From JASGJS01 sp047601185 (lineage in GTDB: Bacteria; Pseudomonadota; Gammaproteobacteria; JAURND01), in NCBI GenBank assembly GCA_047601185.1, contig JASGJS010000001.1, forward strand, positions 1,648,401 to 1,712,400: a stretch of DNA of 64,000 nt, in the 5' to 3' direction. The notes beneath the pieces were generated by a model that saw only the letters and a list, made by a program, of their open reading frames with translations, was not told the origin of the DNA and searched no databases. This document shows, piece after piece, positions 54,178-61,342 of the stretch. A program made the position numbers and the translations under genes. How positions within the stretch are numbered: position 1 is the stretch's first letter; each line of letters begins with the position of its first letter.

Positions 54178-55017
54178 TTATACCTTTTCCTCTACTTCAT
54201 GAGAGCTTAGTGCCAAATGGTTCTCAGCAGTCACCACTTTAATACCTGTCTTTTCTTCCAATTCCACGCGGGCATTTTTGGCAATTCCACCCCCAGCCTG
54301 ACTCGCGACTTTATTTTCTTTCATACCCTCAGCTTGCATAGTTTGCGCCACCTGACGAGTAGATAACTCCGCCAGTGCTGTAAAAATCAACTCTGCTTCG
54401 CTCATATGATCACGTAAATTTTGAGAAGTCAGGCCTTTGGATTTTTTATGATTTTTCACGCTGATGCCCGCCCATTCTTCATGAATAATATTCGTCAGAA
54501 TGGCAAATTCATCCGGCTTTTCTACCCCATGTTCCCTCCAGTAATCTGTGAGCTTGTTGCGAGTTTCTTGACCCATCATCCGCTGCTGGATCCATTTCTC
54601 GCTGTAGCCTTGTTTTTGCCAGGTCTCTCTGGCTCTATCTAATGACCTGGACGGATCAACCATTTCTTGCATTCGCTCATAACCGACTTTGGCAAGCCAT
54701 AACTTGATGGGTTCAGCTTTGGGGCTAGGCACAGATTGAATAAGGCGCAATAAGGTTTCAGCATTAGCAACATCCGTCAAACGCAACTTACCGTCTTCCG
54801 CCACCATCTTCAACCGGTTACAATTTGTAACCACTTCACTCCCCTCAATTTTTAGTCTATTTTTCAACACCTTCCAATAATTTCTGGCTGCTTGATACTC
54901 TGGCTGCTGCGTTAAAGCCTGAATAATATCAATCACTGAAAAATACCACGTTTCTGTTTTGTCATCATAAAGACGACGAATTTTGTAGTCTTCAAAAATA
55001 GTCAAGTCATTTTTCAT
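54178..55017 (-). CDS. BRO-N domain protein, DinD/antirepressor-like
   Basis: A 279-residue protein. The N-terminal BRO-N domain spans about 1-115 (ETWYFSVIDIIQALTQQPEY, ARNYWKVLKNRLKIEG, KLRLTDVANAETLLRLIQSV) and the C-terminal region matches DNA-damage-inducible protein D-type proteins (GYSEKWIQQRMMGQETRNKL, RDHMSEAELIFTALAELSTR). BRO domains occur in phage antirepressors. The SEVVTNCNRLK segment is encoded by a palindrome (54816-54832). Confidence 0.82.
   Translation of the reverse strand: MKNDLTIFEDYKIRRLYDDKTETWYFSVIDIIQALTQQPEYQAARNYWKVLKNRLKIEGSEVVTNCNRLKMVAEDGKLRLTDVANAETLLRLIQSVPSPKAEPIKLWLAKVGYERMQEMVDPSRSLDRARETWQKQGYSEKWIQQRMMGQETRNKLTDYWREHGVEKPDEFAILTNIIHEEWAGISVKNHKKSKGLTSQNLRDHMSEAELIFTALAELSTRQVAQTMQAEGMKENKVASQAGGGIAKNARVELEEKTGIKVVTAENHLALSSHEVEEKV
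54816..54832. promoter_or_regulatory. Palindrome inside the BRO-like gene matching the one at 53154
   Basis: GGTTACAATTTGTAACC: 8-base arms and a central T. It matches GGTGACAATTTGTCACC of the 53154 palindrome at 15 of 17 positions. It encodes the conserved Val-Thr-Asn-Cys-Asn of the BRO protein. Confidence 0.45.
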
Positions 55018-55122
55018 AGTTTAACCTTTAAGATATAGATTTTATAACTACTGACATATCACCACCTTTGACTGATTATATGCCAGTTGATAAAAAGAAA
55101 AACCTCGTAATTTTGAGGTGTG

Positions 55123-55239
55123 TTATGATTGAACTAAGGCTTCTATCTCTTCCAGATAATCGTCTACTGCCCACAAAGCGTGATAGACTGTATGATGATT
55201 TAACACGATATCATCACGCAGGAACTCAGTGGCGCACAT
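55123..55239 (-). CDS. Possible small or truncated ORF (38 residues)
   Basis: Reading MCATEFLRDDIVLNHHTVYH then ALWAVDDYLEEIEALVQS; the composition looks protein-like (helical, acidic end) and the frame is open upstream to about 55338 without another ATG, so this may be the 3' remnant of a longer gene. It lies between the BRO-like gene and the tmRNA terminator. No family is recognised with confidence. Confidence 0.3.
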   Translation of the reverse strand: MCATEFLRDDIVLNHHTVYHALWAVDDYLEEIEALVQS

Positions 55240-55451
55240 CAGTGAGGTCAAAATGGCTTTAGATTTTTGGATTTTGCTGTAAATAGCGACTTGGAGGTAG
55301 GTTTGAAGAAGCGGAAAGATTTTCCTTAGTAGGACTCCTGGTTAGCTGACATAAAACTGTGGCTAACGGGCACAATGGTCCGCTGGTTAGATGTGTTTGA
55401 TAATAGATTAACATCAGTAACTCGCGACTGCAATCATCTCGCACTTTGGAG

Positions 55452-55489
55452 AAAAAAAAACCAGAATCTGAATTTGGTAGAGATTCTGG
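55452..55489 (-). terminator. Intrinsic terminator of the tmRNA gene
   Basis: On the minus strand, CCAGAATCT and AGATTCTGG form a 9-bp stem with an 11-base loop followed by nine T (A run at 55452-55460). It is 35 bases beyond the tmRNA 3' end. Confidence 0.88.
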
Positions 55490-55523
55490 CTTTATTCGCT
55501 TAATGAGCATTAGGAATGGAATA

Positions 55524-55886
55524 TGGTGGAGGTGGCGAGAATTGAACTCGCGTCCGCAAATCCTCTACCTTCGGTTCTACATGTGTAGCCTAGTCTTTAA
55601 ATTGACTGTTAATCTCCCGACAGGCAGGGTAACTAACAGCTAGCCTTTTTAAGCTTTAGCGATCCAAATAAAAGGCAATTCAGACCGCGATCTTATGTAA
55701 GATGACCATTGAACTCCGAACCCATAAGCAAATCCGGTCAATGGCTTAGTGCTGCGGTTTAGGCAGCAGCTAAGTAGCTGTTTTCGTCGTTTGCGTTTGA
55801 CGTTTGCAACTCATTTTTACGAGTGAAGTCACCTGCTCGACACGCTCCTAGGGCTTTGATATCCACGTCGAAACCGTGTCACCCCC
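55524..55886 (-). ncRNA. ssrA: Transfer-messenger RNA (tmRNA)
   Basis: A 363-base tmRNA gene. The 5' end reads GGGGGTGACACGGTTTCGAC and the 3' end GTTCAATTCTCGCCACCTCC then ACCA, forming the alanine tRNA-like domain. The tag frame GCAAACGACGAAAACAGCTA, then CTTAGCTGCTGCCTAA, encodes ANDENSYLAAA, a normal degradation tag ending in AAA. tmRNA with SmpB rescues stalled ribosomes. A TATAAT box at 55895-55900 is eight bases before the 5' end. The island with BRO and ImmA genes starts just past the 3' end, the usual side for elements that integrate at ssrA. Confidence 0.97.
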
Positions 55887-55894
55887 GATTGATA

Positions 55895-55923
55895 ATTATA
55901 GCGAATTTGTCATCCAAAGTCCA
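55895..55923 (-). promoter_or_regulatory. tmRNA promoter
   Basis: Minus strand TGGACT then, 17 bases on, TATAAT (55900-55895), eight bases before the mature 5' end. Confidence 0.6.
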
Positions 55924-56074
55924 TAGTTTTATAGGTGCCACATCTATCAAAAAATGAGGTCTATAGAATACTATTCTTTCTGCTTATTTTTAAGAAAAAT
56001 GAGGCGAAAAATACGAAAAAAATCTTATATTGTGTTAAAATAGCTTGAGATTAAGAATCACTTTGGAGACTCGT

Positions 56075-56976
56075 ATGCAAAGCGCCTTAGAAAATAAAGA
56101 ACCCTCTCGATATGCTTATTTACTCCATTTTCCGGGTGAAATCAAAATGCATTCCAGCATACTTGTTAAAAATGACAAAGGTTTGACTGAGGCCTATTGG
56201 TCGTTCCCCTATGGAAATAATATAGAACAATATGAGAAGGACTGTAAATCTTGTGGCAACCCCATTAAAATTTATTTAGGACGCATCAAAAATTTCAAAC
56301 AAAAAAAGCACAAATAGATCAAGATTTCTCTCACCATGCATTATTTTTACAAGGGTGTCTAATGGCCTTGGGATTAGAGCAAGAAGGAGAACGGTCGCCC
56401 AAAATTTATTATCAGAACAAGGGATATCATGTATTCAATCATAATTGCGCTGATGTCGCTCAGAAAATTCTCTGTACATTATATGAGAATGCCTCGGAAT
56501 TACAGAATCCGCATAGAGTTATAACACCTGGGCTGCTTTTAGAGAATGCTTACAAATATATTAATAATGAAGCAAATCATGTGGACAACCACTTTAACAA
56601 TTTAAACGAAATTGCTGCATTGGTATACCATGAAAAATTATCGAGAACACGAAATTATTTGATCCCCGTCTTAGCTTTGCTGTGCATGCCTGCGCCACTT
56701 ACCAACCATTTTTTGGGGAAAAGATGTTGGAAATTCCTCAAAATTTGATGTCAAACTCCATAGCTTGGGGAGTATCCGGGGCAGTCGTTTCATTAATGGC
56801 TATGACACTCCTACGCCATTATTGCATATCGACAACGAAATAATCCTTTTAAAGCTGCGGCTCAAAATAAATTAGATGTTACTCAGACCTCTTCAAGTTC
56901 TATGGACAGCTCTGGGTCATCCAACGACCCTTCAGAAGTGTCTCATCAATCAGACCAAGCACCAATGTTACGCTGA
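56075..56976 (+). pseudogene. Decayed gene for a permuted papain-like (NlpC/PPPDE-like) membrane protein, at least three frameshifts
   Basis: Three consecutive frames join to one protein. Frame 1 from ATG 56075: YAYLLHFPGEIKMHSSILVK to KNFKQKKHK. Frame 2, entered at the A run near 56298-56305, reads AQIDQDFSHHALFLQGCLMA through YHVFNHNCADVAQKIL to the LIPVLALLCMPAP hydrophobic segment. Frame 3, from the T/G runs near 56710, reads KMLEIPQNLMSNSIAWGVSG then AVVSLMAMTLLRHYC. A last shift near 56840 gives NPFKAAAQNKLDVTQTSSSS to a stop at 56976. The His (MHSS) before Cys (HNC) order suggests a permuted papain fold; this is inference. A fragment of a second copy is at 60597. Confidence 0.7.
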
Positions 56977-57034
56977 GCTCAAAATTAGGTTTTGAGAAAT
57001 TTTTATGATTACGCCTTTAGTACATCGACAAAAA

Positions 57035-58255
57035 TTAATAGTCATGAGACTCCAATGTAGTTTGTGCTCCATTTTTTTCTCTAAATAGAATAGGCCAGAG
57101 AATCAAAAAAAGTAACACTGAACTTATCACGGATATTAAAATAAGGCGTTGCAAGTCAATAATTTTTGCAAATGTTAGGACGTACAGTCCAGAAATTGGC
57201 ATAGCTATTTTTATAAGGAACATGATAATTCCTATTGTTATACCAAAATCAGCGGGAGGAATTAACTTTACCCTATAAGTCCTAGTCATAACATTAGTCA
57301 ACATCACACCTGCTATTAAGGTCGCATATAGTAAGGCATATATTTCATAAGATGAAGCTTGTGAGAGCAAAATGGCGCTTAACAAAAAAATTGAGATACC
57401 AATAAACCCTATGAATTTTACGGAAAAAAGTCGATTTAAAAAAGAAACAAGAGACAACATGATAATAGTCACTACTCCTGCTATAGTATACATAAGAGTA
57501 AGTTTTTGGTCTGATTCTTGAAATAACCCCTTTATAATGGCAGGATTAAGCGACAAAATAACTCCATAGAAAAAATTTGCCAGGATGGAAAATGATACTA
57601 ATAACCGTAAATATTTAGATTTCCAAATATTTCGGCAGCCTCTAATAAGAATTGAAAAAATATTCGTACTTTGTTGGATGGAGATATTATTAGTGACTTC
57701 ATTAGTGAAAACAACTTTATTAATAAATCCAGCAATAAAAAATAAGAAACCGGTTACCCCAATAGGCAGAGTATACTTTGTGAAGATCAATAATGCTCCC
57801 GCCACCAAAGGACCTAGGATAAGGGAAAGCTGTTCACACATTTGCACATTAGCTTGAGCCTTTGGTATATCAACTTCTTTGAAGTTATTTTTGATAGTCA
57901 TTTCTAAAGAAATCTGTGCTTGTGATGAAAAAAAACCAGTAGTGGTTCCTATAAAAGTCAAAATCCAGAACGCATTTTCATGTCTAACAGCTAGTAAAAT
58001 CAGGAAAAAGCAAATTAAGCTTCCTCTGTAAAAATCTGTCTTTATATAAAGGCTATTTCCTCCTACCTTATCACCCCACAATCCAGATAAAAGAAAGGCC
58101 ATCACCCGAGGAATCCATTCCAAGGTAAAGCTTAAACCTGACAAAGCAGCGCTCCCTGTAATTTTAAATATTATTAGAGGGATAAGAAAAACTAGGATTT
58201 GATCTGCGGTTGAAGAAATCAATCTACTCGCAAATATAAGATTAAGTTTACTCAT
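57035..58255 (-). CDS. MFS transporter, candidate exporter of the modified peptide product
   Basis: A 406-residue protein with about twelve membrane segments, beginning MSKLNLIFASRLISSTADQI. GLWGDKVGGNSLY occupies the loop 2-3 position of the MFS signature (DRxGRR-like). It starts eight bases inside the methyltransferase gene (overlap), so it is translated from the same transcript as the peptide-modifying genes. MFS proteins in peptide-derived product clusters commonly export the product or give self-immunity. Which molecule it moves is not known. Confidence 0.85.
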   Translation of the reverse strand: MSKLNLIFASRLISSTADQILVFLIPLIIFKITGSAALSGLSFTLEWIPRVMAFLLSGLWGDKVGGNSLYIKTDFYRGSLICFFLILLAVRHENAFWILTFIGTTTGFFSSQAQISLEMTIKNNFKEVDIPKAQANVQMCEQLSLILGPLVAGALLIFTKYTLPIGVTGFLFFIAGFINKVVFTNEVTNNISIQQSTNIFSILIRGCRNIWKSKYLRLLVSFSILANFFYGVILSLNPAIIKGLFQESDQKLTLMYTIAGVVTIIMLSLVSFLNRLFSVKFIGFIGISIFLLSAILLSQASSYEIYALLYATLIAGVMLTNVMTRTYRVKLIPPADFGITIGIIMFLIKIAMPISGLYVLTFAKIIDLQRLILISVISSVLLFLILWPILFREKNGAQTTLESHDY

Positions 58256-59081
58256 ATATTTTTTTACCAGTAAGATAGTTTACTTTAACAGGGAAAGATA
58301 ACCCATTTTTTTTTATATATTTTTTAAGCGATATTTCCAATATCGAAATAATGTCAATTAGTAAGTTTTCAATGTTCTGTTTGGGAAGGTCATCAATCAA
58401 GGGAGAGCCATAAATTCTATATAATACAAAATCTTTGATCGAAGAAAAGTGTATAAAACTATCGATAACATTAACACATACGGATTTAAACCCAGTGCTC
58501 GTAGCTAACCTTTCAAAGACTTCAGGGTCTGGATAACTAAATGGGGAGAATAGGCTAATTTTAGCTGAACTTCCTACAATTTGTAGAACAGCCTCGGCAA
58601 GATGTTTGTAGCCGATACATTCATCTATTTTTGACCAGACAGTGGCAATAAATAAACCATTAGGTTGTATAATACGATATATCTCCTTTAACGCCTCAGC
58701 TTTTTCCTTAAAATATTGTATACCTTGTTGACAATAGAGCAAACGAAAGTAATCATCAGCACAAGGAATTTTTCTTACATCAGCATTTACCCAAGAAATA
58801 TTATTAGTGGTTTCTGAAATTTTCTCTTTTGCAATAGCCAACATCGAAATGTTGAGATCAAAACCAACTAATTTTACGTTATTAGAAATTTTTTTTTGAG
58901 TTAATAGATGGAAGAAAAAAGATCCTGTGCCGCAACCAATGTCGGCAATTGGACCTTCCATGTAAGAGAGACCAGTTTTAATAAATAAAGGATACCAAGG
59001 TGCTGAAACAGCAGGGGCGATATATTGATCGTATATTCTTGGCGAGTTACCTTTAAGTTGCCATTGGGCTGATGCATTCAT
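58248..59081 (-). CDS. Class I SAM methyltransferase in the peptide operon
   Basis: A 277-residue UbiE-like methyltransferase: YDQYIAPAVSAPWYPLFIKT then PIADIGCGTGSFFFHLL (SAM motif I), KLVGFDLNISMLAIAKEKI (acidic ribose loop), ISWVNADVRKIPCADDYFRL and YRIIQPNGLFIATVWS. Small-molecule and natural-product O-, N- or C-methyltransferases have this form. Its ATG overlaps the stop of the upstream oxidase gene (TAATG), indicating translational coupling. Substrate is probably the oxidised peptide or a fragment of it, by context only. Confidence 0.85.
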   Translation of the reverse strand: MNASAQWQLKGNSPRIYDQYIAPAVSAPWYPLFIKTGLSYMEGPIADIGCGTGSFFFHLLTQKKISNNVKLVGFDLNISMLAIAKEKISETTNNISWVNADVRKIPCADDYFRLLYCQQGIQYFKEKAEALKEIYRIIQPNGLFIATVWSKIDECIGYKHLAEAVLQIVGSSAKISLFSPFSYPDPEVFERLATSTGFKSVCVNVIDSFIHFSSIKDFVLYRIYGSPLIDDLPKQNIENLLIDIISILEISLKKYIKKNGLSFPVKVNYLTGKKIYE

Positions 59082-60079
59082 TAAATTGCGTCATAATATA
59101 TAGGCTGTCTTGGAAAATATTTACCCATTAAATCTTTGTAATAACTTTCAATTTCTAAGCCCATTAGATCAAATGCATGTTTAAGATCATGCAATCTATT
59201 TACCACCAAGTCCCTAGTTTGTTTGCTGTCAAATTGTAGAAGATGTATGTTATCCCTTAAAAGATTTACGTGGCCTAGCTTGGCATCAATATTTTGATGA
59301 TCAAAATAAGGAGCAAATGCTTTATCTGACGCATTATAATGCTCTTTCATTTTTTCATTAAATATATCCAATTTATCTTCTTCAATTTCGTTGGCTTCAA
59401 CTAATGCAGCCATTAACAATACAGAAGATGGACATATTTGAAACAAGTCCCTCATGATAAATCCCACTAATCTAGTTGATAACATAGGAGTGCTTGATGT
59501 TACTTCTGTTTCTTTAATTCCAAGATTTTTTAAAGTGCGTAAAACATAAACATTGTGATAACGCTCTTCATTGGCATATTTTATTAATAACTTTTTAAGC
59601 TCACCATCAGCATGCTCAACAGCAACATCGATTGCTGCCGGGAAATCAGAAATATAATGGTACATTTCGATTAGCCAGCCTATTAATGCCTCTCTAGGTA
59701 GCTTTCCTTCCATCAATTTATTACCGATAAAATTTATTTTTAACTCCTCTGACCATATTTCACAAAGGTTCATAAGTTTTTTATTAACAACTTCAATATT
59801 GTCATCACATTGTATTGATGGATAAATAAGGCCTATCTCTATTAATGAATCAATTATACTTTGAGTTTTTTGAACATCTACCCCACTTTTTTCAGAGATT
59901 TCATTAATATTATTATGCCCAGTACAATGAGATCTTATCTTTAGAAAATTTTTCACACTATCAGCATCAACCTCAAAAGCCTCATCACTAGTAATTAAAT
60001 AAGCTTGCTCTCCATTTGAGCTAAATCGCCAAATGTTTTCACGAAATTTTGGATAAGTTGTCAACTCAATACTTGTCAT
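59081..60079 (-). CDS. Fusion of a PqqD-like peptide-recognition domain and a heme-oxygenase-like diiron oxidase
   Basis: A 332-residue protein after GGGAGAA. Residues 8-88 (TYPKFRENIWRFSSNGEQAY through IIDSLIEIGLIYPS) have the strand-strand-strand-winged-helix pattern of PqqD/RiPP recognition elements. Residues 105-325 look like the all-helical PqqC/TenA/CADD/UndA (HDO) superfamily: EMYHYISDFPAAID, NEERYHNVYVLRTLKNLG, EANEIEEDKL and YFDHQNIDAKLGHVNLL. Candidate iron ligands are E172 and H175 (E-x2-H as in UndA), E228, H261, D265; the last His is H270, five residues after the Asp rather than three. It would bind the 21-residue peptide encoded upstream and oxidise it. Fold and ligands are inferred from motifs. 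Confidence 0.7.
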   Translation of the reverse strand: MTSIELTTYPKFRENIWRFSSNGEQAYLITSDEAFEVDADSVKNFLKIRSHCTGHNNINEISEKSGVDVQKTQSIIDSLIEIGLIYPSIQCDDNIEVVNKKLMNLCEIWSEELKINFIGNKLMEGKLPREALIGWLIEMYHYISDFPAAIDVAVEHADGELKKLLIKYANEERYHNVYVLRTLKNLGIKETEVTSSTPMLSTRLVGFIMRDLFQICPSSVLLMAALVEANEIEEDKLDIFNEKMKEHYNASDKAFAPYFDHQNIDAKLGHVNLLRDNIHLLQFDSKQTRDLVVNRLHDLKHAFDLMGLEIESYYKDLMGKYFPRQPIYYDAI

Positions 60080-60210
60080 TTTTTATTTCTCCCGATTAGA
60101 GTTGAGCTAGATGTTTGATTAGAGCAAAAACAACATTAGCTCATGAATCAATGTTGTTTTTTTTTGAAAATAGCGCTGTTTTTTATAAATTGGTATTCAT
60201 CAAACTATAA

Positions 60211-60245
60211 AAACGCCTGATAAGATATTTATCTATCAGGCGTTT
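60211..60245 (-). terminator. Terminator-like hairpin between the precursor peptide gene and its enzyme genes
   Basis: On the minus strand AAACGCCTGATA (60245-60234) pairs perfectly with TATCAGGCGTTT (60222-60211), loop 11 bases, followed by a short T run (five T counting the last two stem bases). The stem starts three bases after the peptide stop codon. Partial termination here would give far more peptide mRNA than enzyme mRNA, as is common in peptide-product operons. Confidence 0.8.
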
Positions 60246-60248
60246 AGG

Positions 60249-60314
60249 TTAACCGCAGATACTTACCGCTACTACGGCTACTATTTCTTCTTTCTTGATT
60301 TTTACAATTTTCAT
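60249..60314 (-). CDS. 21-residue precursor-like peptide (MKIVKIKKEE...AVSICG)
   Basis: A tiny gene below normal ORF cut-offs. It starts ATG at 60314, nine bases after a strong AAGGAG site, and stops at TAA 60249. The peptide has a basic/acidic N-terminal part MKIVKIKKEE, a Val/Ala-rich middle and a C-terminal SICG with the only Cys one residue from the end. It is the first gene of an operon whose next gene has a PqqD-like peptide-binding domain; this, plus promoter, RBS and terminator hairpin around it, makes it a good candidate substrate, like PqqA for PqqC/D/E. No known peptide family recognised. Confidence 0.65.
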   Translation of the reverse strand: MKIVKIKKEEIVAVVAVSICG

Positions 60315-60361
60315 CTTGCTTCTCCTTTAGAGGTTATTAAAAAGTCTTTATAAACTCCTTA

Positions 60362-60390
60362 AGATTATTCTAAGGATTAAAAAATGTCAA
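60362..60390 (-). promoter_or_regulatory. Promoter of the peptide operon
   Basis: Minus strand TTGACA (60390-60385, perfect -35) and TAATCT 17 bases on (60367-60362); AATAAT at 15-base spacing is an alternative -10. About 45 bases upstream of the peptide ATG. Confidence 0.65.
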
Positions 60391-60596
60391 TACGTAATAA
60401 TAAATTATAGCGTCAACAATTTAGTAATACCAAATAACATAATGATTTTACTTTGATTTTTAGTAGTATTAGGAAAATGTAATTGGGTGTAAACCATAAA
60501 TTTAGGATATTGAACATATCGTTTTTCTAGCGTTTGGAGCTTTTTTGCAGACATGGGTCAGATCAATATCCGATAAATTATATTATCGGGGTACAG

Positions 60597-60790
60597 AACG
60601 AAATTGCCGCCATGGTGTATCATGAAAAATTATCGAGAACCCGAAATTATTTGATTCCCGCTTTAGCTTTGCTGTGCATTCCTACGCCTGTCACTAACCA
60701 TTTTTTTGGGGGAAAAATGTTAGACATTCCTCAAGATTTTGTATCAAATTCCATAGCTTGGAGGGGGTATCCGGCGCGATCGTTTTCGTG
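60597..60790 (+). pseudogene. 3' fragment of a second copy of the decayed papain-like gene
   Basis: AACGAAATTGCCGCCATGGT onward encodes NEIAAMVYHEKLSRTRNYLI then PALALLCIPTPVTNHFFGGK and MLDIPQDFVSNSIAW, nearly the same as residues of the gene at 56075 (56605 onward). It lacks the N-terminal part and ends after a further divergence near 60760. It lies on the other side of the peptide operon from the first copy. The stretch 60391-60596 upstream and 60791-60898 downstream hold nothing else I can recognise. Confidence 0.75.
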
Positions 60791-60898
60791 AGCGACCGCT
60801 TCAGGAATTATAATTGCTCCAAACAATTGGATGAGAATGGGGAAAAAATCCAGCTGTCCAAAAGCAATCAACGAGCTAGCATCTGAACTATGATGGTT

Positions 60899-61222
60899 TT
60901 ATTCAAAATCTTTTAGTTCCTGACTCAAATCTGTTGGAGGATAGCTAACCACGTGAATGCCGAAGCTGCTCAATCTTTCGATTAGAGCTTCCATGGAAAT
61001 ATTTGCCAGCTTGGCAGCTTTTTCTATAGTCAACATGCCCTCTTGATAGAGCTTAATTGCCAAGGCGGGTTTAAGTCCCAGTTCCACGATGTCGTCGCTA
61101 AAGGGTACAGCAAGGAAAACAGGTCGCCCATGCTTCGTCACCAACGAAAGCTTGCCGGCTTCGGCGTCATGAATTAATTGACCCGTATGTTCGCGTAAGT
61201 CCCGGACGGTAAAAGTATCCAT
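60899..61222 (-). CDS. Phd-UPF0175 fusion antitoxin-like protein without a toxin gene
   Basis: A 107-residue protein. Residues 1-45 (TFTVRDLREHTGQLIHDAEA, VTKHGRPVFLAVPF) are a Phd/YefM antitoxin N-terminus. Residues 48-105 (LGLKPALAIKLYQEGMLTIE, KAAKLANISMEALIERLSSF, GIHVVSYPPTDLSQEL) match UPF0175, itself found in VapB-type antitoxins. No PIN, Doc or RelE toxin gene is beside it, so it may be an orphan antitoxin or act with a distant toxin. Confidence 0.82.
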   Translation of the reverse strand: MDTFTVRDLREHTGQLIHDAEAGKLSLVTKHGRPVFLAVPFSDDIVELGLKPALAIKLYQEGMLTIEKAAKLANISMEALIERLSSFGIHVVSYPPTDLSQELKDFE

Positions 61223-61342
61223 CGAGAATCTCCCCTAAAATGTTCCGCCAATTGATAGCACTTTTTATACAGAAATTCAAATCTAAGCGCACCCTTCACA
61301 AGTATCTTATCAGCCAGATCGAATGCTAATGTTATACTGAGC

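Noticed and set aside
55259..55510. 83-residue minus-strand ORF
   Set aside because: It runs through the tmRNA terminator hairpin and shows no protein-like features.
57035..60314. PQQ biosynthesis cluster
   Set aside because: The oxidase has PqqC/PqqD-like parts, but there is no PqqE radical SAM enzyme or PqqB, and the peptide lacks the Glu-x3-Tyr of PqqA.
57035..60314. 3-thiaglutamate-type or methanobactin-type pathway
   Set aside because: A C-terminal Cys in a short peptide recalls these, but there is no DUF692 enzyme (TglH/MbnB), no PEARL ligase and no MbnC-like partner.
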